This document shows, piece after piece, positions 26,795-36,392 of a DNA stretch of 64,000 nucleotides. Source of the stretch: Lyngbya sp. CCAP 1446/10 (lineage in GTDB: Bacteria; Cyanobacteriota; Cyanobacteriia; Cyanobacteriales; Microcoleaceae). The notes under the pieces were generated by a model, which did not search any database, had not been told where the DNA came from, and saw only the letters and a program-made list of their open reading frames with translations. Both the position numbers and the translations under genes were made by a program. The DNA lies in assembly GCF_026130175.1 (NCBI RefSeq), contig NZ_JAIGNI010000021.1, forward strand, positions 1-64,000, written 5' to 3'. The first letter of the stretch is position 1. Every line of letters starts with the position of its first letter.

Positions 26795-29344
26795 ATGCCA
26801 TATCCGGTCCCGCCGCCCGAACCATCTGCCATCATCTACATCGCGAAACCAAAGAAAGCAGCCCTAACTGTCGCAGCCAGTGATGGAGACACCGCCAGCA
26901 ACTCCGCAGAAACACCGGAACCAAGCCCAGAAATCGTTCAGCCACCCCAGCAACCGGCCCAAGTAGAAGCAGCAGCAGCACTCCTCGATAACGCCCCAGC
27001 CACCAACCAACAGCCTCCAGAAATCGCACACCCCGCAGCCACAGTCGAAAGCGACGAAGCAGTAGAAGGATTTCAGCGCCCGGTTGCTGCGGAAAAACCC
27101 GAAACTGTAGAAGCCAAGCAAGATTCCTCATTTACTGCTTACCAGTTAGGTTCGGTAGAAAATGCTGTGGCAGCTCGGAATCGCCAAAAAATAGCAGGGG
27201 AGCAGAGAAAAGACGACAAGAATGCGCTAAAACCGCAAGAAAGTTGGTATCAGGCCCAAGGCCGACAGTTAGAAGAGAACGCTCCCGTACCAGCAGAGAT
27301 TCCCGTTCCAGAACCCGCACCAGAACAGCCTCCCACCGAGCAGCAACAGTTCGAGATTCCCACACCAGGAACCGCCCCCACACCAAGAACCGCCCCCGCA
27401 CCCACAACGCCAAGAGCGCCCAAACCAAAGCCCAAACCTGCCGTGCCCGGAGTCCGCACTGCGCCTTCTCAGCGGACGGTGCCATTTCCGGTGAGTCCGG
27501 CTGATACGATCGAAATTAAGGCCGATAGTCAAGAGTTTGACGACAAGCAGCAAATTGTCACGGCGGTTGGTAATGTTGTGGTGCGGTTCCGGCAAACTGT
27601 GATAGATGCCGATCGCGCGATCGTCAACCTAGTCACCCGCCAAGTGATAGCATCCGGTAACGTCGCCTATACCCGCGGGCAACAAGTAGTCCGTGGCCGG
27701 CAGATGGAATTCAATCTCGGCCTCAACTCCGGCGCAGTCGAACAAGCCAGCGGCGAAATATTCCTCCCCGCAGCAGGTAGCGAATTAACGCCCACACTAC
27801 CCACAGATATTAGTGCTGGAACCATTCTAGAACAGCCCCTGAGCGATCGAATTACCAGCCAGCAGCCCCTGCGCGGAGTCAAATCCCCCGGCGCGGCCAG
27901 CATTACCGTCGGCGGCGGCGGACAGCTAGCAGCCCCCCAAGTTGTCGGCGCAGTCAACCGCATCCGCTTTGAAGCAGAACGCCTCGAACTTCTGCCAAAC
28001 GGCGCCAGAGTAGCAACCAACATTCGGATTACTAACGACCCATTTTCCCCGCCAGAATTTGAATACAGGGCGCGGAGGGCGACGATTACCAGGATTTCGC
28101 CCACGGCTGAAGAATTAGTCACAAATTCGCCCCGCTTAGTATTCGACAACCGTATCAAAATACCCGTGTATCCCCGCAGACAAGTGTTTGACAGCCGACA
28201 GCAGAACGGCCCTTGTTTGACCTTTGGCTACGACGCCCGGGACAGGGGCGGTTTGTATGCCGAGTGCGGTTTTCAGGTGTTGCAAAACGGGCCGGTGCGG
28301 CTCACCCTGACACCCCAAGTTTACCTTCAGCGGGTCGTGGCAGATCACGGCGGCAATCCGTTTTTTCCCGACAGCTACGGGCTCAAAGCGAAGTTGACCT
28401 CTAGGCTCGGCCCCCGTACTAATATCGAAGCCTCGGCGATATTTCTGAGTTTTGAGAATTTCCCGAATTTGCCAGAAGACAGCTTTCGGGCCAATTTGCG
28501 CCTGCGGCAGGCGATCGGCACTCACTCTCTAGCGGCAGAATACAGTTATCGCGATCGACTGTTTAACGGCTCTCTGGGCTATCAAACCGTTCAGAGCAGC
28601 CTCGGAGCAGTGCTCACTTCCCCTGTCATCCCGCTAGGCAGAACAGGCATCAATCTCAGCTACCAAGCCGGGTATCAATTTATCAATGCTGACACCGATC
28701 GAGCAGATTTGCTCGAACCAGTGCGCGAAAACAACCGCATCGATTTAGGCCGCGCCCAAGCCAGCTTCGCCTTGAGCCGCGGCTTCAACCTGTGGGAGGG
28801 TAAACCGCTACCCCGCACTCCCACCCAGGGTTTGAAGTACACGCGCAACCCAGTGGTTCCTTTCTTGCAACTAGCCTTGGGAGTCCGGGGAGTTGGCACT
28901 TATTACAGCAGCGGCGACACACAAAACTCGATCGCCACCAGCGTCGGCATTCAAGGGCAGTTCGGCCATTTCTCCCGCCCTTTCCTCGACTACACTGGAT
29001 TTAACGTCACTTACACTCAGGTGGGGCGGGACGGCATATCGCCTTATTTGTTCGATCGGCTAGTAGATTTGAAAGTCCTATCTTTTGGACTTGTCCAGCA
29101 AGTTTATGGAGGATTTCGAGTAGGCTTTCAAACAGCTATTAATACAGAGAGCAAGGAAGTAATCAGTACGAACTACACTTTAGAATACAGCCGTCGCAGC
29201 TACGCAATTATTTTGCGTTTTAATCCTGAGCGTCAAGTCGGCAGCCTGACTTTTAGAATTAGTGACTTCAACTGGAACGGCACACCCCAACCTTTTTACG
29301 GGGACGTGCGAACTGTAGAAGGAGGCGTGCGTTTATCCGATTAA
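26795..29344 (+). CDS. DUF3769 protein with OstA/LptA-like domain (LptD-like outer-membrane protein)
   Basis: An 849-aa protein. Residues about 1-230 are Pro/Ala/Glu-rich and probably disordered, ending in a run of PAPxPxP units. Residues about 230-330 form an OstA/LptA-like domain (IEIKADSQEFDDKQQIVTAVGNVVVRFRQTVIDAD in essence). The rest is beta-strand rich with alternating hydrophobic residues (VRLTLTPQVYLQRV, GINLSYQAGYQFIN, RRSYAIILRFNPE), fitting a barrel, and corresponds to the cyanobacterial DUF3769 family. By analogy with LptD it would insert lipopolysaccharide into the outer membrane. No classical signal peptide is visible at the N-terminus MPYPVPPPEPS, which is odd for a barrel protein; an in-frame TAA about 14 codons upstream rules out a longer N-terminus without another start. 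Confidence 0.82.
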   Translation: MPYPVPPPEPSAIIYIAKPKKAALTVAASDGDTASNSAETPEPSPEIVQPPQQPAQVEAAAALLDNAPATNQQPPEIAHPAATVESDEAVEGFQRPVAAEKPETVEAKQDSSFTAYQLGSVENAVAARNRQKIAGEQRKDDKNALKPQESWYQAQGRQLEENAPVPAEIPVPEPAPEQPPTEQQQFEIPTPGTAPTPRTAPAPTTPRAPKPKPKPAVPGVRTAPSQRTVPFPVSPADTIEIKADSQEFDDKQQIVTAVGNVVVRFRQTVIDADRAIVNLVTRQVIASGNVAYTRGQQVVRGRQMEFNLGLNSGAVEQASGEIFLPAAGSELTPTLPTDISAGTILEQPLSDRITSQQPLRGVKSPGAASITVGGGGQLAAPQVVGAVNRIRFEAERLELLPNGARVATNIRITNDPFSPPEFEYRARRATITRISPTAEELVTNSPRLVFDNRIKIPVYPRRQVFDSRQQNGPCLTFGYDARDRGGLYAECGFQVLQNGPVRLTLTPQVYLQRVVADHGGNPFFPDSYGLKAKLTSRLGPRTNIEASAIFLSFENFPNLPEDSFRANLRLRQAIGTHSLAAEYSYRDRLFNGSLGYQTVQSSLGAVLTSPVIPLGRTGINLSYQAGYQFINADTDRADLLEPVRENNRIDLGRAQASFALSRGFNLWEGKPLPRTPTQGLKYTRNPVVPFLQLALGVRGVGTYYSSGDTQNSIATSVGIQGQFGHFSRPFLDYTGFNVTYTQVGRDGISPYLFDRLVDLKVLSFGLVQQVYGGFRVGFQTAINTESKEVISTNYTLEYSRRSYAIILRFNPERQVGSLTFRISDFNWNGTPQPFYGDVRTVEGGVRLSD

Positions 29345-29354
29345 TTCAATTGGG

Positions 29355-29592
29355 GGTAATGGGTAATCAGTAATTGGTAATCGGTAATTGGTAATAACCA
29401 AGCAAAAAAAATCACCAATTCCCAATTCTTCAATTCCAAATGCTCCAAATGCTCCAATTCCCAATTTCCAATTCCCAATTTCCAATTCCTAAGGACAACT
29501 GACTACTGACTACTGACTACTGACTACTGACTACTGACTACTGACAACTGACTACTGACTACTGACTACTGACTACTGACTACTGACTAATG
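29355..29592. repeat. STRR tracts: TAATTGG / ATTCCCA / TGACTAC
   Basis: Three different short-repeat tracts follow one another: GGTAATTGG-type units (29355-29395), CCAATTC/ATTCCCA units (29412-29487) and about twelve TGACTAC units (29496-29592). They fill the entire 265-bp gap after the DUF3769 gene and reach to within 20 bp of the next start codon. Confidence 0.9.
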
Positions 29593-29609
29593 ACTAATTA
29601 CCAATTCCC

Positions 29610-30281
29610 ATGACAGATGGACGTACAATATCTGCACAAGCAGCAGCTCTGCTGGTTCACTACGGTTTTGATCTAGGTGGCAAAAAAGCAGAGAAATTGG
29701 CTGGTGAATGGCTGACCAAGTATCCCGGCTATTGGCTGCGTTTAGCAGTAGTTGAAGCGCTTTATCAAGGGCGCTACAAAGCTATTTCTGTCGGACAGCT
29801 ATTGAGTATGTGGCACCGGATAGGCCAACCACTTTATCATTTTAATCGCGAGTTTGAACGCTTAGTCTGCAACAACTTTCCTCAAGATTTAACCTTTGAA
29901 AGTTATGCTCAACCGCCGCAGGAAGAGATACTTTTATCGAACCCGGAATCGGAAGTCGGTGTCGCAGAATTAGATCCAATTGAGCACTCAGAAGCAGAAC
30001 TCGATCGCACTCCAGATGCAGAAGTCCCGAATACAGAGGTTCTGGAAGCAGAACAACTGCGCGTCGCGGACGATCGCACAAAAGAAAATACAGAAGTTGT
30101 AGTATATGAAGATGTGGATGTTACCGCCCTGGCCGATCGAGCCGAACCAGAGCGCCAATTAATAGACCAAGCTGTAACAAAATCATTCCCAGTTGCCAAA
30201 CACACTGATTTTCACACCAAACTAAAAGCCGTTGCCCGAGAAGGCCGTAGAAAGAAAGGAGAAAGCATCAACAAGAAATAA
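29610..30281 (+). CDS. Conserved cyanobacterial hypothetical protein, 223 aa
   Basis: The N-terminal 100 residues form a compact, likely helical domain (SAQAAALLVHYGFDLGGKKA, YWLRLAVVEALYQGRYKAIS, QLLSMWHRIGQPLYHFNREF ERLV in essence) that I recall as conserved in many cyanobacteria without known function. Residues about 110-200 are acidic and probably disordered; the C-terminus is basic (KAVAREGRRKKGES). The arrangement resembles a small helical adaptor with a tail, but no function can be assigned. The start lies just after STRR tracts with no obvious ribosome-binding site. Confidence 0.75.
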   Translation: MTDGRTISAQAAALLVHYGFDLGGKKAEKLAGEWLTKYPGYWLRLAVVEALYQGRYKAISVGQLLSMWHRIGQPLYHFNREFERLVCNNFPQDLTFESYAQPPQEEILLSNPESEVGVAELDPIEHSEAELDRTPDAEVPNTEVLEAEQLRVADDRTKENTEVVVYEDVDVTALADRAEPERQLIDQAVTKSFPVAKHTDFHTKLKAVAREGRRKKGESINKK

Positions 30282-30319
30282 GCTGTGAACTTTGGGAATG
30301 AGATAGTTGTTTGTCACTA

Positions 30320-30832
30320 TTAACTTTTTGGACTTGCACCCATCCGAATTTCCGAACAAAAAGATGCTTGTTCCGTACCGTTAGCTTGCTTAACAACGCT
30401 AGTCCGCAGCCGCAGATTGGGGATGAGATACCACAGCCTTTCTTCAGCATGGACGGTATCTGATTCTGTAATCAATGTCAGCACATCGTCGCCACCCATC
30501 ACGTAGCGGGTGTTTCCCTTTGCTTGCAAAACTTTGCCTTCGCTGGGATTGTCGGGATTCGGGACGATCGCTAATATTGTAGAACCAACTTGTTTAGCTT
30601 GGTTGCGATCGGGAACACCATCCCAAGAAATCCGAACGCCCTTTAGCCCAGTTGAGTCCGGGTTAATCGAGTGCTGTTGGCAAAGTTTGACGACTGCTGC
30701 ATCGCTAGCTGTCAGCATTTCTATTTTGAGGTCAGATTTACCTGCTTGCAATTCCCCAGAATTGAGATTGTGTACGGTGCGCTGAGAAAACCATTTGCCT
30801 GCACTTAACTCAAAAAACTCGATAACATCCAT
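30320..30832 (-). CDS. Phycobiliprotein lyase, CpcS/CpeS family
   Basis: A 170-aa protein with the family opening MDVIEFFELSAGKWFSQRT, followed by GKSDLKIEML, GVRISWDG, and the C-terminal-half strands ERLWYLIPNLRLRTSVV and ASFCSEIRMG. The fold is a lipocalin-like ten-strand barrel. CpcS/CpeS lyases attach phycocyanobilin or phycoerythrobilin to a cysteine (Cys82-type) of phycobiliprotein subunits. The ending RTSVV...ASFCSEIR agrees with CpcS/CpcU/CpeS, but I cannot tell which substrate class. It is convergent with the hypothetical gene upstream and not in a phycobilisome operon. Confidence 0.88.
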   Translation of the reverse strand: MDVIEFFELSAGKWFSQRTVHNLNSGELQAGKSDLKIEMLTASDAAVVKLCQQHSINPDSTGLKGVRISWDGVPDRNQAKQVGSTILAIVPNPDNPSEGKVLQAKGNTRYVMGGDDVLTLITESDTVHAEERLWYLIPNLRLRTSVVKQANGTEQASFCSEIRMGASPKS

Positions 30833-31539
30833 GAAATTTGTCTCTAAACTTAAATACTTCTTTATTTTCGATCGCCACGGGCGTACTATAAACTCAGAAA
30901 CCCGGTTTTTGCCTGCGTACCTAGCGGTTAAACCAATGATTTTAGCCGATCGACCAGGTTTAAGAGTGCAAGTGCCACTCTATATTTTAAAGGAATAGGG
31001 CGCGCCTGCAAAACTTTCCGGGATTTGGGCCAAGCAGATTGCAGGTTTGGTTGAGGTAGGAAACCCCACCGGGCGACAGCAGGCTGATGCAGCCGAGTTG
31101 ACAGAAAACTAGATTCGGCATCGTATTTCGCTAAAAAAGTCTTGTTCGCACATCAAATAGGATTGCGATAGCTCAAAAAATTGAGCTTTGAGAGTGTTAG
31201 CCGATCGACAATCATCGTTCCCCGACCAGCTATATTAAGAAAAACAACGATATATGTCAGGTTTTGTCGATCGGCAGATTTGGGGCTGTTGAGTTGAATT
31301 ATCTTGGTGACGGTTGATGGTAATCGCAGGCCTTGAAAATTCTCAAACCAGACTCAGACTAAAAAACCAGCGATTCATCGAAGCATCACCAAACCGATGG
31401 CAGCAGCCCCGTAGCAAATAGCCTTCAAATATGCCATGCTAAGTAAACGAGCAAAGTAAGCAATAAAACTTTCTCGATCGGGTTTTGGACAAGGTGCAGC
31501 TAGCGATCGCATACATTAAAAAAAGACATCCACAAATTT
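30833..31539. other. 707-bp spacer without a recognised gene
   Basis: Only an AACCCGGTTTTT repeat fragment near 30891 and short open frames are seen. One of them (31375-31512, minus, 45 codons) reads MRSLAAPCPKPDRESFIAYF and ends in a hydrophobic YGAAAIGLVMLR; it could encode a tiny membrane peptide, but nothing supports it further. A stretch at 31001-31110 (plus) reads LSGIWAKQIAGLVEVG without a start and might be a gene remnant. Confidence 0.4.
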
Positions 31540-33774
31540 ATGAGCGAGTTTACACAAGGGCTAGATAAAATGCAGCCCGCAGAACAGACGCACTGTTTGG
31601 GAATCCTACCAAGTCAGCTAGCAGCGACTTCAGACTCAGAGAAATTATACAGCTTACTAACAGATTACAATTTTATTCAAGCCAAGCTGTCAGCATCGGG
31701 AGTACAAGCGCTAATAGAAGACTACGATTTAGCAACAAGTCCCGATATTATCACCGACAAAAAAGCCGACAAACTCAAATTAATCCAAGAAGCAATCCGG
31801 CTTTCTGCCCACATTTTAGCCAAAGATAAAACCCAACTAGCGACCCAACTAATTGCCCGCTTAATGCGCTTTGAAATTCCCGAAATTCAAGCACTACTAG
31901 CCCAAGCAAAACAGCAGAAAAACCCCTGGTTGCGGCCACTAACGCCCAGCTTTACCCCTCCAGGTGGCAGATTGCTACGCACCCTCACCGGACATACAGA
32001 CTGGGTACAAGCTGTAGCAATCACCCCCGACGGCAAGCAGGCAATTTCTGCATCCTCCGACCACACTCTCAAAGTTTGGCACTTAGAAACAGGAGAAGAA
32101 CTTTTCACCCTCAAAGGTCATCTTACCTACGTCAATGCTGTAGCTGTCACCCCAGACGGCACTAAAATAATTTCCGGTTCTTGGGACAACACGATTAAAA
32201 TTTGGAATTTAGCAACTGGAACAGAAATATTAACATTAGCAGGTGATACTTTTGCAGTAGAAGCAGTAGCAGTAACTCCCGACGGCAAGCGAATAATTTC
32301 TGGTTCCTGGGACGGCAGCATAAAAGTTTGGGACTTGTCAACAGGGGCTGTGATTTTTAACCTGAAAAGTCACAGCAGTTTTGTGCAGTCCGTAGCAGCA
32401 ACTCCCGATAGCAAACAGTTAATTTCCGGTTCGGGAGACAACAGCATAAAAGTCTGGAATCTAGAAACAGGACAAGAACTTTTTACCCTCACCGGACATA
32501 CAGATTGGGTAAAAGTAGTAGCAGTAACTCCCGACGGTAAACAAATAATTTCCGGCAGTTATGACAGCACAATCAAAGTGTGGAGTTTGTCAGAAAAAAA
32601 GCAACTTTTTACTTTAGGAGAACATAGCAGTTTTGTCCAAGATATAGCAGTAACTCCAGATGGAAAACAAGTAATTTCAGCAGCCGGCGACAAAACGCTG
32701 AAAGTTTGGAATCTAGAAACAAAAGCAGAACTTTTTACTTTTACTAATCACATCGCGCCCGTGAATGCTGTCGCTGTTACCCCCGACGGGAAGCGGATAG
32801 TTTCTGGTTCATCTGACAAAACTCTCAAAGTTTGGCGCTTAGAAACAGGCAAAGAAAATTTATCACCTGCCAGTCACGATGACTGGGTAAATGCTGTAGC
32901 ACTGACGGCGGACGGTACTAAAGCAATTTCCGGTTCAGGAGACAACAGGATTAAAGTCTGGAATCTCAAAAACGGGCAAGAAATTTTTACTATTGGGGGA
33001 CATCAAGACTGGGTAAAAGCGATCGCAATAACAGCAGATAGCCAGCGAATAATTTCGGGTTCCGGCGACAAAACCGTGAAACTTTGGGATCTAGAAACCG
33101 GAACCGAAATCTTGACTTTCACGGGTCATACAGACTGGGTAAATTCTGTAGCTGTTACCCCTGACGGAACGATGGCAATTTCTGGTTCTGGAGACAAAAC
33201 TATTAAAGTTTGGAGTTTAGAAACAGGAGACGAACTTTTTACATTTTCAGGTCATACTGACGGGATAAAAGCTGTGGCAGTTACTCCAGACGGAAAATGG
33301 GTAATTTCGGCGGCCGGCGACAAAACTTTGAAAGTTTGGAGTTTGGGGAAAGAAAAGAATATTTTGAAAAATATGTGGAATTTAGTCGTAAAAAATCAAC
33401 TTTTTACTCTCAAAGGTCATGAGAGTTTTGTGAATGCTGTGGCAGTTACAACGGATGGCAAATGGGTGATTTCTGGCGGGCGGGAACACGATCTGAAAGT
33501 TTGGAATTTGTCAAGTAAAAAAGAAGCTTTTACTTTGGTAGGTCATGCTGATGCAATCACAGCTTTGGCGACTGTGGGAAATAAGGTGATTTCGGTTTCG
33601 GATGACAATACTCTGAAAGTTTGGGATTTGTTGAGTCGCAAAGTAGTTGCTAGTTTCAGGGGAGATAGTGCTTTGAAAGCTTGCGCTATTGCACCGGATG
33701 GGGTGACAATTGTGGCGGCGGAAGCTTCGGGACAAGTTCATTTTTTGAAGTTGGAATTAGTCAGTCGTCAGTAG
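31540..33774 (+). CDS. WD40 repeat protein with N-terminal helical domain (14 repeats)
   Basis: A 744-aa protein. Residues about 20-130 are helical (SEKLYSLLTDYNFIQAKLSA, LIARLMRF) and resemble the helical segment that precedes WD40 propellers in APAF-1/NB-ARC-like proteins, but there is no NTPase domain. From about residue 148, fourteen WD40 repeats follow (GHTDWVQAVAITPDGK...LKVW-L type), enough for two seven-bladed propellers. The repeats are very similar to each other, a sign of recent internal duplication. Such proteins are cytoplasmic interaction platforms; the partner is unknown. No signal peptide is present. The GHTDWV-type repeats keep canonical GH and W positions except for repeats 3 and 14, where GH has become GD. 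Confidence 0.9.
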   Translation: MSEFTQGLDKMQPAEQTHCLGILPSQLAATSDSEKLYSLLTDYNFIQAKLSASGVQALIEDYDLATSPDIITDKKADKLKLIQEAIRLSAHILAKDKTQLATQLIARLMRFEIPEIQALLAQAKQQKNPWLRPLTPSFTPPGGRLLRTLTGHTDWVQAVAITPDGKQAISASSDHTLKVWHLETGEELFTLKGHLTYVNAVAVTPDGTKIISGSWDNTIKIWNLATGTEILTLAGDTFAVEAVAVTPDGKRIISGSWDGSIKVWDLSTGAVIFNLKSHSSFVQSVAATPDSKQLISGSGDNSIKVWNLETGQELFTLTGHTDWVKVVAVTPDGKQIISGSYDSTIKVWSLSEKKQLFTLGEHSSFVQDIAVTPDGKQVISAAGDKTLKVWNLETKAELFTFTNHIAPVNAVAVTPDGKRIVSGSSDKTLKVWRLETGKENLSPASHDDWVNAVALTADGTKAISGSGDNRIKVWNLKNGQEIFTIGGHQDWVKAIAITADSQRIISGSGDKTVKLWDLETGTEILTFTGHTDWVNSVAVTPDGTMAISGSGDKTIKVWSLETGDELFTFSGHTDGIKAVAVTPDGKWVISAAGDKTLKVWSLGKEKNILKNMWNLVVKNQLFTLKGHESFVNAVAVTTDGKWVISGGREHDLKVWNLSSKKEAFTLVGHADAITALATVGNKVISVSDDNTLKVWDLLSRKVVASFRGDSALKACAIAPDGVTIVAAEASGQVHFLKLELVSRQ

Positions 33775-33826
33775 TCAGTAGTCAGTCGTCAGTCGTCAGT
33801 CGTCAGTCGTTAGTCGTCATTAGTCA
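33766..33826. repeat. STRR tract, heptamers CAGTCGT / CAGTAGT
   Basis: About eight CAGT(C/A)GT units begin in the last codons of the WD40 gene and continue past its stop codon, so the last few residues (SRQ) are repeat-encoded. Confidence 0.85.
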
Positions 33827-33928
33827 TTGTGACGATCGCATTTTTGCTAAACTTGAAAAGTGCGATCGACCTTTTCCCCAATCTAGTTTACAATTATTCC
33901 GGGTCAATGCCCATCGATCGCAGTCTGT

Positions 33929-34648
33929 CTAACTTAATTCATCTGGGTTAATTCCCATTTCTCGCAGCCGTTCCGCCAAAAGTTGCGATCGCCGCCGTTC
34001 CTCTTCTAAAGCTGTTTCTGCAAGTTCTGCCCGCTGACGTTCTTGTTCTGTCCGCTGTTCGGCTTGTTCTAACAGTTGACAAATCTCAACGTAGGAGAAA
34101 AATCTAGTGCCATCAGGTCGATAAATTTGCAATTCATCGCCTGATAAATCGAACCGGATGGCTAACCTTGGACTCGCGTAGTTTTCCATAGATGCGATCG
34201 CATCCAAGCCGTCTTCTCCGCGCAACCAACCTCTGAGTTGATTGTTAGTAGGATTGTAAATATAATATTCTTCAACTTGGTGGCGATCGTAAAAAAGTAA
34301 TTTCGTCTCCATTTCATCCTGGCTATTGCTAGGAGAGAGAATCTCAAACACAACTTGCGGTGCAATTCCTGACTCGTTCCACTGCTGATAAGAACTCCGT
34401 CTCCTTTTCGGTGTGCCGAAGACAACCATCACATCCGGGGCATTAACAATATTCGGTCTTCCCTGAACCGGATACCAAAACAAATCGCCCGCTACAAATA
34501 CATTCTCGTCATTAGCATACATCCATTCTAGATTTTGCTCAATGACTAGAATCCAGCGAAACTGATCGGTATTGTTTGCCATTGGTTTACCGTCGGTGTC
34601 GGGGTAGATAATCTGTTGCTGAGTTGGGGATGGGATTTGAGTTACCAT
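33929..34648 (-). CDS. Uma2 family (DUF820) endonuclease-like protein
   Basis: A 239-aa protein. The core (about 10-185) has the restriction-endonuclease-like fold of the Uma2/DUF820 family: PDVMVVFGTPKRRRSSYQQW provides the catalytic Asp, and VVFEILSPSNS the conserved Glu. A highly charged coiled coil (about 190-235, EQRTEQERQRAELAETALEE) ends in GINPDEL, a tail that is common in cyanobacterial members. These genes are present in tens of copies in many cyanobacterial genomes, and their biological role is not established. It starts at ATG 34648. Confidence 0.88.
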   Translation of the reverse strand: MVTQIPSPTQQQIIYPDTDGKPMANNTDQFRWILVIEQNLEWMYANDENVFVAGDLFWYPVQGRPNIVNAPDVMVVFGTPKRRRSSYQQWNESGIAPQVVFEILSPSNSQDEMETKLLFYDRHQVEEYYIYNPTNNQLRGWLRGEDGLDAIASMENYASPRLAIRFDLSGDELQIYRPDGTRFFSYVEICQLLEQAEQRTEQERQRAELAETALEEERRRSQLLAERLREMGINPDELS

Positions 34649-34826
34649 AACTGTTGTCCGGGATTAGGGACTATTTGATTTAATTTTAGCTGTTTCGGAA
34701 GGGTGAGAAGTGCGACTCACGCGCGGGATAGCTACGCTTCACGACTTTTCAACGAATTTCTGCGGTTCATTAAAAAAAATCTCATTCAGCAGCGAAAATA
34801 GGGCAGACACCGCCCGCCCCAGCAAA

Positions 34827-36236
34827 CTACTTCCTCTGCAACCTCACCCCACGTATAGAATAGTCCAAAAGCTCGATCGGGTGCATCAAAGTAACAGATT
34901 TCCCTTGCAACTCCAAATGCTTCTTAATTTGCAAAGAACAACCAGGATTAGAAGAAGCAATCAACTCCGCCCCAGTATTCACTAAATTCTCCACCTTCTG
35001 CACACCCAACTCATCAGCAATCTCCGGCTGCAACATATTATAAACCCCCGCACTCCCGCAACACAAAGCAGCATCCAAAGGCTCTTTTAACCTCACACCA
35101 GGGATTTGTTGCAACAACTTACGCGGCTGCAAACTAATCTTTTGCCCGTGCAACAAATGACAAGCATCCTGATAAACAATAGTCAAATCTCCATCAACCA
35201 AAGGATTGAGTTGCGCCGTCATTCCCGCACTTGCCAAAAACTCCTGCACATCCTTCACATTAGCAGCAAACTTTTCAGCTTTCTCCCGATATTCCGGGTC
35301 ATCAGCTAAAATGTGACCGTATTCTTTCAAAGTATGGCCGCACCCAGCAGCGTTAATAATTACAAAATCAACATTAGTATTTTCAAAGCTGTCAATCATT
35401 TGTCGCGCCAAAGATTGCGCCTGTTGGGCTTGCCCTTGATGTTCTGGTAAAGCAGCGCAGCATCCTTGACTTTTGGGAATCACAACCTCGCAGCCGTTAG
35501 CCGTTAAAACACGCACCGTAGCCTCATTAACCGGCGAGAATAACAACCTCTGCACGCAACCTAAAATCACGCCGACTCGATAGCGTTTCTCCCCTTCTGC
35601 GGGAATAACTTCAGGTAAATTATCCCGAAAAGAATCAACTGTTACCTTCGGCAAAATTGATTCCATCGCCGCCAAACGGGGAAATACTTTTTTCAGCAAA
35701 CCTGTTTTACGAATGAGTTTTGGCAGTCCTAATTTTTGATAAACAAACAGCGGTACAAGCAAAGGCCGCAATCTGTGAGGATAGGGAAAGAGATTAAAAA
35801 TCAGAGTACGAATTACATTGTCAGAAAAAGTGCGTTTTTGATTCCTAGTAACTTGGTGGCGAGTTGCAGAAATCAGCTTATCGTATTGAACTCCAGAAGG
35901 GCAAGTTGTCACGCAGGCCAAACAGCCCAAACAAGTATCAAAATGCTGCGAAGTTGCTTCATTTAAAGGTGCGTCGCCTTCGTTGATTGCATCCATTAAA
36001 TAAATGCGGCCTCTGGGCGAATCCATTTCTTTGCCAAGTACCCGATAACTCGGACAAGTTGATAAGCAAAAGCCGCAGTGCACGCAAGTATCAATTAATT
36101 TGGGATCAGGCGGGTTGATGGCGTCGAAACCGGGAATTTCGAGGGTTTGCAAGTGAGGATTTTGTGCTAAAAAATTGCTTTCTTTAGCTGGCTTTAAATC
36201 TTCGCTGGGAATTTGTGATTTTTCTGATGTTTGCAT
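34827..36236 (-). CDS. glcF: Glycolate dehydrogenase iron-sulfur subunit GlcF
   Basis: A 469-aa protein. Two 4Fe-4S motifs lie near the N-terminus: CVHCGFCLSTCPSY and CLGCLACVTTCPSG. Two CCG domains follow, GCVQRLLFSP...SQGCCAALPEH, and YQDACHLLHGQ...ALCCGSAGVYN. This is the GlcF architecture. With GlcE/GlcD-type flavin subunits it oxidises glycolate to glyoxylate in photorespiration. The open frame runs 19 codons further up through a CAGTTGA tract; I place the start at ATG 36236 (MQTSEKSQ). That ATG directly abuts a repeat element, so there is no recognisable ribosome-binding site. It lies downstream of the flavin subunit on the same strand. Confidence 0.93.
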   Translation of the reverse strand: MQTSEKSQIPSEDLKPAKESNFLAQNPHLQTLEIPGFDAINPPDPKLIDTCVHCGFCLSTCPSYRVLGKEMDSPRGRIYLMDAINEGDAPLNEATSQHFDTCLGCLACVTTCPSGVQYDKLISATRHQVTRNQKRTFSDNVIRTLIFNLFPYPHRLRPLLVPLFVYQKLGLPKLIRKTGLLKKVFPRLAAMESILPKVTVDSFRDNLPEVIPAEGEKRYRVGVILGCVQRLLFSPVNEATVRVLTANGCEVVIPKSQGCCAALPEHQGQAQQAQSLARQMIDSFENTNVDFVIINAAGCGHTLKEYGHILADDPEYREKAEKFAANVKDVQEFLASAGMTAQLNPLVDGDLTIVYQDACHLLHGQKISLQPRKLLQQIPGVRLKEPLDAALCCGSAGVYNMLQPEIADELGVQKVENLVNTGAELIASSNPGCSLQIKKHLELQGKSVTLMHPIELLDYSIRGVRLQRK

Positions 36237-36379
36237 ATATGGCAGTTGACAGTTGACAGTTGACAGTTGACAATTGCTTAGTACGGGAATCAAATCATTT
36301 ATGCTTGACGGATATCGGATATATTCATGAGGTTATTTATGTTATTTATGTCCGCGCCCGATGTGGCGGTTGCTATATT
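36237..36379 (-). mobile_element. 143-bp dispersed element (copy 1) containing CAGTTGA tract
   Basis: The reverse complement runs ATATAGCAACCGCCACATCG ... GACATAAATAAC ... CGTCAAGCAT ... TTGATTCCCGT ... (CAACTGT)n CTGCCATAT. A second copy lies in opposite orientation at 61312-61441. Short TATAGCA / TGCTATA-like ends frame both. It lies between glcE and glcF and touches the glcF start codon. Confidence 0.75.
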
Positions 36380-36392
36380 ACTTAATTCTTTT

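Noticed and set aside
34827-36236. Fe-S protein as a LutA/LldE-type lactate enzyme
   Set aside because: Two N-terminal 4Fe-4S motifs, two CCG domains and a GlcE-like partner fit GlcF better.
36237-36293. 19-codon upstream extension of glcF
   Set aside because: It reads through a CAGTTGA tract (LSTVNCQL); GlcF proteins begin near MQTSEK.
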